The notes under the pieces were generated by a model, which ran no database searches, was not told where the DNA came from, and was given only the letters and a program-made list of their open reading frames with translations. A stretch of 64,000 nt of DNA from JAFDWR01 sp038216655 (lineage in GTDB: Bacteria > Armatimonadota > Fimbriimonadia > Fimbriimonadales > Fimbriimonadaceae). Location: positions 186,001-250,000 of the forward strand of contig JBBQPZ010000002.1 of the NCBI GenBank assembly GCA_038216655.1, read 5' to 3'. Below are positions 8,107 through 16,203 of the stretch, in pieces (positions within the stretch are counted from its first letter, which is position 1; the number at the start of each line of letters is the position of its first letter). Both the position numbers and the translations under genes were made by a program.

Positions 8107-9468
8107 TCAAATCCGCGCCTCTTCTTCCATCAGGAAGCGAGGAACGAAGGCGGTGTTGAAGTCGCCTGCCATGTACCGCGGATCGGCGATGAGCCTCCGC
8201 AGAAACGGGATGTTGGTGGCGATGCCGGTGACGTCGAATTCGTGTAGGGCGGTCTGTAGTTTGCGCACGGCGTCGGCCCGGTCGCTGCCACGAACGATCA
8301 GCTTGGCGAGCATCGGGTCGTAGAACGGGGTGACCGCAAACCCGGCGTAGCAGTGGGTCTCCATCCGAATCCCGCGACCCATCGGGGCGCGCCAGCCGGT
8401 GATGCAGCCGGTGCTCGGGGCAAATTCCTTGTCCGGGTCTTGCGCGGTGATGCGGGCCTCGATCGAGTGGCCGGTCAGCTTCACGTCTTCCTGGCGGATC
8501 GGCAGTTCTTCGCCGCTCGCGATCTTGAGCATGAGGTGGACAAGGTCGATGCCGGTGACCTCCTCGGTGACCGGGTGCTCGACTTGGAGTCGGGTGTTCA
8601 TCTCAAGGAAGTAATAATCGAAGTTCTTGTCGACAAGGAATTCGACGGTGCCGGCGTTGGTGTAGCCGACGCTCTGAGCAACCCGTACCGCCGCCTCGCC
8701 CATCTCGCGGCGCACCGACTCCGGCAGTTCGGCGTATGGGGCTTCCTCGACGATCTTCTGGTGGCGCAGGTTTTGGATTGAGCACTCGCGCTCGCCGAGA
8801 TAGACCATGTTGCCGTGGGCATCGCCGATCACCTGGATCTCGACGTGGCGCGGCTCGACGACGCACTTCTCGACGAGCATCTCGCCGGAGCCGAAGCTGG
8901 CGAGCGCCTCCGAACTTGCGGTCGGAAACATCGCGACGAGCTCGTCGGGGTCTTCGACGCGCCGGATTCCACGTCCGCCGCCTCCGGCGACCGCTTTGAG
9001 CAGAACGGGATAGCCGATCTCCTCGGCAATTTCAAGCGCTTCCTTCTCGCTCGGGACGGAACCTTCGGACCCGGGAACGACCGGACAACCCGCGGCGACG
9101 GCGGCTTTCTTAGCGGAGGCCTTGTCACCCATCGCTTCGATCGCCGCAATGGGCGGGCCGATGAAGGTGATGCCGAGCGACTGGAGGGCGGCGGCAAAGC
9201 TGGCTCGCTCGGAGAAGTAGCCGTAACCGGGGTGGACCGCCTCGGCGCCGGAGATTTGGCAGGCCATTAGGACGTTGGCGAGGTTCAGATAGGAGTCGGT
9301 GTTCGAGCCCGCCCCGACGCAGGTGGCCTCGTCGGCGATCTTGACGTGCAGGCTCTCGCGGTCGGCTTCGCTGAAGATGGCGACGCTGGCGACGCCCAGC
9401 TCACGGCAGGCGCGGATCACGCGGCACGCGATCTCTCCTCGGTTGGCGATCAGAACTTTTCGCAGCAT
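8107..9468 (-). CDS. accC: Acetyl-CoA carboxylase biotin carboxylase subunit
   Basis: A 453-aa biotin carboxylase. It has the N-terminal KVLIANRGEIACRVIRA, HPGYGYFSE near 80, the ATP-grasp glycine loop (LKAVAGGGGRGIRRV) near 160, HVEIQVIGD, and the catalytic FLEMNTRLQVEHPVTEE near 290. It carboxylates biotin on the carrier protein with bicarbonate and ATP. I chose the ATG at 9468 over an upstream TTG (9489) because the conserved N-terminus starts there. It directly follows the stop of the prepilin-like gene. The carrier-like protein upstream lacks the biotin-accepting lysine, so the true carrier and the carboxyltransferase subunits must be encoded elsewhere. Confidence 0.96.
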   Translation of the reverse strand: MLRKVLIANRGEIACRVIRACRELGVASVAIFSEADRESLHVKIADEATCVGAGSNTDSYLNLANVLMACQISGAEAVHPGYGYFSERASFAAALQSLGITFIGPPIAAIEAMGDKASAKKAAVAAGCPVVPGSEGSVPSEKEALEIAEEIGYPVLLKAVAGGGGRGIRRVEDPDELVAMFPTASSEALASFGSGEMLVEKCVVEPRHVEIQVIGDAHGNMVYLGERECSIQNLRHQKIVEEAPYAELPESVRREMGEAAVRVAQSVGYTNAGTVEFLVDKNFDYYFLEMNTRLQVEHPVTEEVTGIDLVHLMLKIASGEELPIRQEDVKLTGHSIEARITAQDPDKEFAPSTGCITGWRAPMGRGIRMETHCYAGFAVTPFYDPMLAKLIVRGSDRADAVRKLQTALHEFDVTGIATNIPFLRRLIADPRYMAGDFNTAFVPRFLMEEEARI

Positions 9469-9469
9469 C

Positions 9470-9835
9470 TTAATACTTCTCGTGTCCAAGGTGGATGCAG
9501 TGGACTTGCCCGGTCTTTGGGTCGTACTGGTAGGGCTCGTGCCCGAGGGGGCAGGAGTAGAAATCAGCGCCGAGGCGGGTGTCTTCCAGCTTCGCGGGCC
9601 AGGTTCCTTCGACAGGGTCTTGGTTGATTTGGAGGCTCGATCGGATCTGACCGAGGTTGCTTCGGCAGACGTCGTCCTTGGCGTCAGCGCGGGTCTGGCC
9701 GATGATCGTCTTCCCGATCCTATCCTTGCGCTCGGTCATGGTGCCGCCGCCTTTGAGAAAGACCACGGCGAGGACGGCGATGATCGCGATGACGGCAAGG
9801 GTGGCGACGAGGGTGTTGCCCCGCTGCAGTTTCAC
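9470..9835 (-). CDS. Prepilin-like small exported protein inside the acc operon
   Basis: A 121-aa protein with a type IV prepilin-like N-terminus: basic MKLQRG, then NTLVATLAVIAIIAVLAVV as a single hydrophobic helix. Cleavage after Gly6 would be expected of a prepilin peptidase, but position +5 is Ala instead of the usual Glu. The C-terminal region carries a CRSNLGQIRSSL segment, as in pseudopilin-like proteins with periplasmic tails, and a C-terminal pair of Cys (YSCPLGHEPYQYD and VHCIHLGHE). It overlaps the BCCP-like gene by 4 nt (ATGA) and abuts accC, so it is co-transcribed with fatty-acid genes. Family membership is judged from the N-terminus only. Confidence 0.65.
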   Translation of the reverse strand: MKLQRGNTLVATLAVIAIIAVLAVVFLKGGGTMTERKDRIGKTIIGQTRADAKDDVCRSNLGQIRSSLQINQDPVEGTWPAKLEDTRLGADFYSCPLGHEPYQYDPKTGQVHCIHLGHEKY

Positions 9836-10218
9836 GCGGGCGCCACCGCGGCGATGGGTTGACCGAATTCGACAGGGTCGCCGGGCTTGACAAGTAGTTC
9901 GAGCACGGTTCCGGTGACCTGACTTTCGATGTCGTTGGCGAGGCCGAGAGCGGAGACGATCGCGACGCGAACGCCCTTCTTGACGTCGTCGCCGGGGGCG
10001 ATCGAAATCGACTGGAGGTATCCGACGAGGCTGGACTTGAGGTAGAGCACGTCGGGCTCGGTGCTAACCACCGCGGTGGCGGCCTTGGCGGCGGCTTTTC
10101 GCGGCTCGAGGACCGCCGAGAAGGATGCGCCATCGGCAGAAATCTCGACTTCGGCGTACCCGTTCTCTCTCGCGACGGTGAGCGCGTGGCGAACGAGGTA
10201 GGAGTCCAGGTCCGGCAT
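9832..10218 (-). CDS. BCCP-like protein lacking the biotinyl lysine
   Basis: A 128-aa protein with the general plan of AccB. It has an N-terminal segment DLDSYLVRHALTVAREN...EVEISADG, an Ala-rich linker (KAAAKAATA), and a lipoyl/biotinyl domain ending TVLELLVKPGDPVEFGQPIAAV. Where AccB has EAMKLMNEI, this protein reads SALGLANDI, so the modified Lys is Gly and both flanking Met are gone. It cannot be biotinylated at the usual site. Plant BADC proteins are biotin-carrier look-alikes without the lysine that bind biotin carboxylase and lower ACCase activity; a similar regulatory role here is inference. It is first in the acc series. TACAAT (plus coordinates 10228-10233) lies nine bases upstream of the start. 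Confidence 0.85.
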   Translation of the reverse strand: MPDLDSYLVRHALTVARENGYAEVEISADGASFSAVLEPRKAAAKAATAVVSTEPDVLYLKSSLVGYLQSISIAPGDDVKKGVRVAIVSALGLANDIESQVTGTVLELLVKPGDPVEFGQPIAAVAPA

Positions 10219-10286
10219 GGGAAGGGGATTGTACCTTGGGGGCTAATTTGGGTGAGGTTGAGGGGCCACCGCGCCCACAATGCAGC

Positions 10287-10478
10287 GTCATCCTGACCGG
10301 AGTGAGGAACGAACGTAGTGGAAGGACCCGGATACCCACCCGGCATTTCCAACTGAGTTCTAGGGATCCGGGGTCCTTCGACTGCAGAATCATCACTTAG
10401 GCTCGATTCTTCCGCTCAGGAGGACGTCGAAAGAGTGAGAAATTGAGGTTGACGGCTTCCTCAGTAGGCCGTCAACCT
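10287..10478. repeat. R1 hairpin repeat plus an 11-bp stem-loop in the accB/pst gap
   Basis: Positions 10287-10426 hold an R1-type inverted repeat: GTCATCCTGACCGG and GAAGGACCCGGAT on the left, GGATCCGGGGTCCTTCGAC and CCGCTCAGGAGGAC on the right. Just after it is a perfect 11-bp stem-loop, AGGTTGACGGC (10446-10456) with GCCGTCAACCT (10468-10478), loop 11 nt, with no T-run. Positions 10479-10570 contain nothing I recognise. The whole divergent gap is 424 nt. Confidence 0.75.
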
Positions 10479-10575
10479 TCACTTGTGATCCATTGCCGAC
10501 CGTGTCTTTTGGCTCGCCCCGCGCGGGCCGAGAAACCGAGGGATGGGGCCTAGACATGAATCGGAAATCCCTTTG

Positions 10576-10607
10576 TTAACAACGTCTTAACAGAAGGTCG
10601 GTACCGT
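10576..10607 (+). promoter_or_regulatory. Pho box (TTAACA-N5-TTAACA) and -10 of pstS
   Basis: Two exact TTAACA hexamers at 10576-10581 and 10587-10592, separated by five bases, form the direct repeat recognised by PhoP-type regulators of the Bacillus kind. TACCGT at 10602-10607 fits a -10 (TANNNT), which puts the box over the -35 region, as expected for activation. This predicts induction of pstSCA under phosphate limitation. Confidence 0.75.
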
Positions 10608-10642
10608 TTTCGTGGGGCTTGAAACCTCCAAAACAAAACCTC

Positions 10643-11692
10643 ATGAAACCAAATCGAAGGATTCTGATCGGCCTTGCGAGCATTGCCGTGATCGCCGCGG
10701 CGAGCGCGATTTTCATCGGCTGCGGTGATAAGAACCCGGGCGCGGGTGGCACCGAGACCTCAGGCCCGGCGCCTTCCGGCGGCCCCAAGACCGCAGCGGG
10801 CAAGATTTCCATCGACGGCAGCACCACCGTCTATCCGATCGCCCAGGCATTCGCGGAAGACTTTCACAAGAAGAACGACGGAGTCGTGATCGATGTAGGC
10901 AAGTCGGGTACGGGTAGCGGCATGACCAAGTTCGAGCGCGGTGAGATCGATATTGCAGCCGCTTCGCGACCGATCGAGCAGAAGGAAGCCGACGCCTGCA
11001 AGGCTGCGAATGTGGAGTTCATCGAGATTCCGATCGCCGCCGATGGCGTGTGCGTGCTGGTCAATTCGGCCAACACCTTCGCCGACAAGGTGACGATCGA
11101 CGAGCTGAAGAAGGCATTCAGCAAGGGCAGCACGGTCATGACTTGGGCGGACATCCACGCCGGTTGGCCGGCCGAGCCGATCAAGTTCTACGGTCCGACC
11201 AGCAACCACGGAACCTACGACTACTTCACCGAGACGGTTTGCGGCAAGAAGGGCAACCTTCGCGATGACGCCGTGCTCAACCAGGAGTACACCGCGCTGA
11301 TCACCGCGATCGCGGGTGACAAGAACGCGCTGGGCTATGTGGGCTATGCCTACTACCAGGAGAAGAAGGACCAGGCCAAGGCTCTGTCCATTGATGCCGG
11401 AAAGGGTGCCGTCGCTCCCACGATCGACACGATCAAGGACAACTCCTACGCTCCCCTCTCGCGCCCCTTGTTCCTCTATGTGAACAAGAAGTCGCTGGAT
11501 CGCCAAGAGGTCAAGGACTTTCTGAAGTTCGCCCTGGGCGAAGGGAAGCCGCTGATCACGGAAGCTGACTACGTGCTGCTTCCCGACGAGGCCTATGAGA
11601 TCGCTCAGAAGCTCGTGGATGCCGGCACGACCGGATCGAAATTCATGAATCCGCAGCCGGGCAAGAGCACGCTCGACATCATGAAGGGCTAA
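10643..11692 (+). CDS. pstS: Phosphate ABC transporter substrate-binding lipoprotein PstS
   Basis: A 349-aa PstS-family protein. The lipoprotein signal has a basic N-terminus and lipobox-like IFIGCG with Cys near residue 23. A Gly/Pro-rich linker leads to the mature domain starting KISIDGSTTVYPIAQAFAEDF, with the phosphate-binding SGTGSGMTKF loop and RPIEQKEA. It captures phosphate outside the cytoplasm and delivers it to PstCA. The start is ATG 10643; the TTG at 10619 in the same frame has no signal-peptide logic. It is preceded by a Pho box and followed by pstC after 17 nt. Confidence 0.95.
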   Translation: MKPNRRILIGLASIAVIAAASAIFIGCGDKNPGAGGTETSGPAPSGGPKTAAGKISIDGSTTVYPIAQAFAEDFHKKNDGVVIDVGKSGTGSGMTKFERGEIDIAAASRPIEQKEADACKAANVEFIEIPIAADGVCVLVNSANTFADKVTIDELKKAFSKGSTVMTWADIHAGWPAEPIKFYGPTSNHGTYDYFTETVCGKKGNLRDDAVLNQEYTALITAIAGDKNALGYVGYAYYQEKKDQAKALSIDAGKGAVAPTIDTIKDNSYAPLSRPLFLYVNKKSLDRQEVKDFLKFALGEGKPLITEADYVLLPDEAYEIAQKLVDAGTTGSKFMNPQPGKSTLDIMKG

Positions 11693-11709
11693 GCTAGAGA
11701 CGGTCGCTT

Positions 11710-12663
11710 ATGGCATCCGTTCCGGTCAACCCAGAACCCGCCCCCGTCGCCATCCGGCGTCGGGGGCGTCGTGCTCCCGGCCTCCGAGCAATCGGCGAGG
11801 GCGGGATCAAGTGGTTCACGTTTCTCTGCGCGTTGATCTCGGTCATCACGACTTTTTCGATTGTCGGGGTGTTAGTCGTTCAGGCCGCGCCGTTCTTTAG
11901 GCATGTCTCGGTCGGCGAGTTCTTCTCGGGCACGGAATGGCGCCCCGAAGCTTCTCCTGGCCAGTTCGGGATTTGGCCGCTGTTGGCGGGGACACTCGTC
12001 ATCACGGTGGGTGCCGGCTTGGTGGCAATTCCTCTCGGTTTGCTCAGCGCGATCTACCTCAGCGAGTATGCGCACCCACGAGTGCGCTCCATTTTGAAAC
12101 CGGCCCTTGAGCTACTGGCGGGCATTCCGACCGTGGTGTACGGCTTCCTGGCGTTGACCCTGATCACCCCCGCCTTGAAGCACTTACTACCTAGCCTAGG
12201 CACATTCAATGCGCTCTCCGGCGCGATTGTGGTCGGGATTATGATCCTGCCCTTGGTGTCGTCGCTTTGTGAGGACGCGCTGACCGCGGTTCCGAAGGGT
12301 TTGCGCGAAGCCGCCTACGGGCTGGGCGCAACGAAGATGGAGGTCACGCTCAAGATCGCGGTTCCGGCGGCTTTGTCGGGAATCATGGCTTCGTTCATCC
12401 TCGCACTGTCCCGTGCGCTGGGTGAGACAATGGCGGTGACTTTGGCCTCGGGGGCGGGGAACGGGCACTTGACTTTCAACCCGGCGGAGAGCATCCAGAC
12501 GATGACCGCCTATATCGTCAATGTCACCAAGGGCGACGCGGCGCAGGGGACGATTCGCTACAACTCGATCTTCGCCGTGGGCATCACGCTGTTTGTGATG
12601 ACGCTGCTGATGAACCTGCTCGCTCAGAAACTCGTGCATAAGTTCAGGACGGCCTACTCGTGA
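11710..12663 (+). CDS. pstC: Phosphate ABC transporter permease PstC
   Basis: A 317-aa inner-membrane permease with about six membrane helices and the permease coupling loop EAAYGLGATKMEVTLKIAVPAALSGIMA near residues 200-228. The N-terminal cytoplasmic extension (about 30 residues) is rich in Pro and Arg. GIWPLLAGTLVIT is the usual PstC entry segment. It forms the phosphate channel with PstA. It lies between pstS and pstA and overlaps pstA by four bases (GTGA). Confidence 0.95.
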   Translation: MASVPVNPEPAPVAIRRRGRRAPGLRAIGEGGIKWFTFLCALISVITTFSIVGVLVVQAAPFFRHVSVGEFFSGTEWRPEASPGQFGIWPLLAGTLVITVGAGLVAIPLGLLSAIYLSEYAHPRVRSILKPALELLAGIPTVVYGFLALTLITPALKHLLPSLGTFNALSGAIVVGIMILPLVSSLCEDALTAVPKGLREAAYGLGATKMEVTLKIAVPAALSGIMASFILALSRALGETMAVTLASGAGNGHLTFNPAESIQTMTAYIVNVTKGDAAQGTIRYNSIFAVGITLFVMTLLMNLLAQKLVHKFRTAYS

Positions 12664-13571
12664 GCTCGGCTCCGGTGATCGCTCCGCGCGCGACCGCGCA
12701 CATGAAGGTCGAGCAGGCCAAACACCGGGCCAAGCGCAAGCGTTTGGATGCTGCCTTTAAGGGGCTATGTTTCGCCGCCGCAGGGGTGGGAGTTCTCCTG
12801 CTCCTGATGCTGCTCTATAAGATCTTCTCCGAGGGCGCGGGGCGGGTCAGTTTCGACTTCCTGAAGGGCGCGCTGTCTCGCCGCGCGGGCAAAACCGGAA
12901 TCTGGCCTGCGATCGTGGGGAGCCTGTACATCATGTTCCTCACTGCGATCATCGCGCTCCCGTTGGGGATCTCCGCGGCGATCTACTTAGAGGAATTCAC
13001 GCGGCGCAAGAACCGATTTACACGCTTTATCCAGGTGAATATCGCAAACCTGGCGGGTGTGCCCTCGATCGTCTACGGCCTGCTCGGTCTTGCTCTGTTC
13101 AACCGCTGGCTGCATCTCGGCGCGAGCGTCTGGGCGGGCGCCTTGACGATGTCGCTGCTCATCCTGCCGATGGTGATCATCGTGACCCAGGAGGCGCTCA
13201 AGGCGGTTCCGAACTCGTACCGTGAGGGCTCGCTTGCCCTCGGCTCCACTCCATGGCAAGCGATTCGGCTCCAGGTCTTGCCGAATGCCTCGTCGGGAAT
13301 CCTGACCGGCATGATCCTCTCGATCTCGCGTGCGGTCGGCGAGACGGCACCCCTGATCGCGGTCGGTGCGGTGGCATACGTGACCTCCTTGCCGACGCCG
13401 TCGAACCCGAAGTACACGGTGTTGCCGATCTTGATCTTCGACTGGGCGGGTGAGGCACGTCCGGGGTTCGACAAGGCGGCGGCGGGGGCGATCGTGGTGC
13501 TGATCGTATCGTTGCTGTTCTTCAATTCGATCGCGATCTTTCTTCGGGCCCGAGCGCGAAAGCGCGGGTAG
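12660..13571 (+). CDS. pstA: Phosphate ABC transporter permease PstA
   Basis: A 303-aa permease, GTG start overlapping the pstC stop. It has six predicted membrane helices, with GIWPAIVGSLYIM near residue 80, NLAGVPSIVYGLLGL near 125 and the coupling loop EGSLALGSTPWQAIRLQVLPNA near 190. It partners PstC. The usual next genes, pstB (ATPase) and phoU, are not here: ten bases downstream an M42 peptidase gene begins. The ATPase must therefore be encoded elsewhere. Confidence 0.95.
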   Translation: MSSAPVIAPRATAHMKVEQAKHRAKRKRLDAAFKGLCFAAAGVGVLLLLMLLYKIFSEGAGRVSFDFLKGALSRRAGKTGIWPAIVGSLYIMFLTAIIALPLGISAAIYLEEFTRRKNRFTRFIQVNIANLAGVPSIVYGLLGLALFNRWLHLGASVWAGALTMSLLILPMVIIVTQEALKAVPNSYREGSLALGSTPWQAIRLQVLPNASSGILTGMILSISRAVGETAPLIAVGAVAYVTSLPTPSNPKYTVLPILIFDWAGEARPGFDKAAAGAIVVLIVSLLFFNSIAIFLRARARKRG

Positions 13572-13580
13572 CCTCCTCGG

Positions 13581-14660
13581 ATGCGTCCGGAGTCCCTCGA
13601 GTTTCTCAAAGCAATCGTCAACGTCCCGTCCCCATCGGGCTACGAAGAAAAGGCGGCGGCGATCTACCGCGCCTACACCGGGCCGATTGCCGACAAGGTC
13701 GTCACCGATGTCCACGGCAACGTCGCGGCGATCCTGAATCCCGACGCCGAGATGAAGATCATGCTAGCCGGGCACATGGACGAGATCGGGTTCATCATCC
13801 ACTACATCTCGGACGAGGGGCTGCTGTACTTCTCGGGGATCGGCGGGCACGACAGCGTGATTCCGGTCGGCCAACGGGTTTGGGTTCACGGTAAGGAGCC
13901 GGTGCCGGGAGTGATCGGGCGCAAGGCGGTCCACCTACTGGAGGAGGACGAGCGGAAGAAGAAGCCCGAGCTGAAGGACCTCTGGATTGATCTGGGGGCG
14001 ACTACCCGTTAGCAGGTCCTCGACGCAGGGATCGAGGTCGGCGATGTGGTGACGTTCCAGGTCGAGTTCCAGCAGCTTCTGGGCGACCGCGCCACCGCAC
14101 GCGGGTTCGACAACAAGATGGGCTCGTTCATCGTGGCGGAGGCGTTGCGGCTCCTGAAGGAGGACGGCGGGCTCGACACGGGCGTGGGTGTCTATGCGGT
14201 GGCGACCGTGCAGGAGGAGATAGGCTTGCGGGGGGCGCGGACAAGTTCCTACTGGATTAACGCGCAGAGTGGGTTGGCCGTAGACGTAAACCATGCGATC
14301 GACTATCCGAGCGTGAGCAAGTCGCGCTACGGCCAACTCGACACGGGCAAGGGGCCGAGCGTGATGCGCGGCGCGAACAGCAATCCCGTTGTGGTCCGGA
14401 TGCTCCGCGACGCGGCTGCGCGGGATGAGATTCCCTATCAAGTCGACGTGACCCCGGGGGGCACAGGAACCGACGGGAATGCCATGCAACTGAATCGAGG
14501 CGGCATGGCGGTCGGGATTCTTGGCGTGGCCCTGCGATACATGCACACGCCTTGCGAGGTGCTTTCCTTGACCGACGTCGAGAACTGCGCGAAGCTGATG
14601 GCGGCCTATTGTCGGTCCGTACGCCCGGATACGGACTTCACGCCGCGTGAGAAGTATTGA
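13581..14660 (+). pseudogene. M42-family aminopeptidase with an in-frame TAG
   Basis: A single frame from ATG 13581 to 14660 (360 codons) encodes an M42 glutamyl aminopeptidase/deblocking enzyme, interrupted only by TAG at 14010-14012. Before it stand the metal site AGHMDEIGFI and the beta-domain ending WIDLGATTR; after it QVLDAGIEVGDVVTF, RGFDNKMGS (bridging Asp), VQEEIGLRGA (catalytic Glu pair), AVDVNHAID and GGTGTDGNAMQ. Every metal and catalytic residue is kept. The codon replaced is normally Glu or Lys (GAG to TAG is one change). It may be a recent nonsense mutation, read-through or a base error. It starts ten bases after pstA. TAGCCT at 13569-13574 could be its own -10. Confidence 0.85.
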
Positions 14661-14875
14661 GTGGCAGTGGGTTGCCATTCCGATCGACGCCGCCCAACCA
14701 CTTCGTAAGACGAATGTTGACCTTGAATGCGGCGGAAGGAGGCAGCTTACGGGCATCGGTTCTTGTACGTCGCCCCACGACAAATAGGGCAGGGGTCCAC
14801 GAGCAATAGACGACTCGTGTTGGATCCCCCGCACAGACATCCTTCGGGATGACTGCCCCTCCCACTTTTCCCGAG
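14661..14875. repeat. Convergent gap with an inverted repeat
   Basis: Just after the M42 stop, GTGGCAGTGGG runs into GCCATTCCGATCG (14673 onward). On the other side, ACATCCTTCGGGATGAC (ending 14852) and then CCCCTCCCAC precede the rhomboid stop. This again gives stop-proximal G/T-rich arms around an R1-type hairpin, here degenerate. There is no gene in the 215 nt. Confidence 0.6.
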
Positions 14876-16069
14876 CTAGACGGGAGCGCCGCTTCGCGGC
14901 TCGGTGTACTTGAGCCGCGCCCTTGCCTGGTCGGCGAGCGGGCTCATCGGCCATCTCTGGACCACTTGCTGGTAGCAGGCGGTCGCCCGTCCGAAGTTCT
15001 GATACACGCTTTCGGAGATCATGGCGACCCGGAAGAGGCTGGTCTCGTGCTCGGCGTCGGACGCGTTGGGGTGGGCGAAGGCGGCCTCGTAGAGCTTGAG
15101 CGCAAGCTCGTTGGCGTGTGCCCGCTCAGTCTTGCCGGCGATTTCGACCAGCGACTGCGCCGGCACTTGGCCGGGAGTTTGAGAAAGGGTGTAGATGCAC
15201 GAAGCCACGGAGAGGGTGTCAGCTTCACGGATGAGGCGGGGGATCGCCTTCTTAAAGGTGCTGAGGCACGGGTCCTCGACCCGGCCATCGCGGATCGAGC
15301 GGTCCATCCAGTTGAGCAGGATCACGTCATCCGTCGGATTGACGTTGTGTAGGTGTTCTAATTCGCGGCGGCTGAGGATGCTGAGGTCCTTCATTTCGGC
15401 AAGGCTGGCCTTTGCCTCGGCGACCTCCGCGTTGTCGCGCTTGGGTCGGAACGCCATGCAGATCAGGAACCCGGCGGCGGCACCGCCGATATGGGCGAAG
15501 TGCCCGACGCCGTCCCGGCCCGCGAAGAGGGCAGCCTCCAGAATGTCGAACCCGAGATAGAACAGGCAGACGCCCCACATCGGCCATTCCGTGATCCCCG
15601 CCCGCATGAGGCCCCAGGCGTAGGCAAGGCAGACTTTCGCGTAAGGGAACATCCATAGAGCCGCGCCCATGACTCCCATGATCGCGCCGGACGCGCCGAG
15701 CGACGGTTGGTTGGGGTGATTGATCCCGATAATCACATGGTGCAGCAGGTCTCCGGCGGTCCCGGCGAGGAGATACAGCGCGACGAACTTGAGCGTCCTG
15801 AGCCGCCCCTCGACCGCGAAGCCGAGGATGTAGAGGAACAGCATGTTCCCAATCAAATGGAGCGGTTCGGCATGCAGGAACATGCTCGTCAGGACCGTCT
15901 TGAAGCTGAGATTCTCGGCGGTGACCGCGTACTTTTCGACGATCTCACGCCGGATCGTCATGCCATGATCGGAGGTCGCCAGGTACACGGCGGTGTTCAC
16001 GACGATCAAGGCGACGGTCGCAATCGGGAGACTTTCGGGTGGATTCTTGCTACGGTAGGGGATCAGCAT
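14876..16069 (-). CDS. Rhomboid-family intramembrane serine protease with C-terminal extension
   Basis: A 397-aa membrane protein. The N-terminal 220 residues are a rhomboid: LHLIGNMLFLYILG (HxxxN helix) near 70, the nucleophile in LGASGAIMGVMG near 128, and the catalytic His in GHFAHIGGAAAGF near 190. The first segment LIPYRSKNPPESLPIATVALIV is typical. The remaining 180 residues are soluble and helical, with TPR-like segments (ELALKLYEAAFAHPN and YQQVVQRWPMSPLADQARARL) that could be substrate or partner binding. Rhomboids cut membrane proteins within the bilayer. The start ATG at 16069 is preceded by part of a repeat arm. Confidence 0.92.
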   Translation of the reverse strand: MLIPYRSKNPPESLPIATVALIVVNTAVYLATSDHGMTIRREIVEKYAVTAENLSFKTVLTSMFLHAEPLHLIGNMLFLYILGFAVEGRLRTLKFVALYLLAGTAGDLLHHVIIGINHPNQPSLGASGAIMGVMGAALWMFPYAKVCLAYAWGLMRAGITEWPMWGVCLFYLGFDILEAALFAGRDGVGHFAHIGGAAAGFLICMAFRPKRDNAEVAEAKASLAEMKDLSILSRRELEHLHNVNPTDDVILLNWMDRSIRDGRVEDPCLSTFKKAIPRLIREADTLSVASCIYTLSQTPGQVPAQSLVEIAGKTERAHANELALKLYEAAFAHPNASDAEHETSLFRVAMISESVYQNFGRATACYQQVVQRWPMSPLADQARARLKYTEPRSGAPV

Positions 16070-16101
16070 GAGAACTTGGCCTACTAACGTAGCATGAAAT
16101 T

Positions 16102-16203
16102 TGGTGGTAGAGGTAGTGGTAGTGCGGAGTCGGAGTTAGAGTTGGAGCCCGGATTACCACGGCTCGACTCTTTCTCCGGCTCTCATCACTGCCACTGCCA
16201 CTA
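16102..16203. repeat. GTAGTG-type inverted arms anchored on the TPR gene stop codon
   Basis: The left arm 16102-16124 is made of GGTAGTGGTAGTG-like units. The right arm 16185-16203 is CACTGCCACTGCCACTA. Read on the minus strand, the right arm is the TPR gene stop followed by TGG CAG TGG CAG TGA, so the array starts exactly at the stop codon. The interior holds an imperfect pair GGAGCCCGG and CCGGCTC. Confidence 0.75.
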
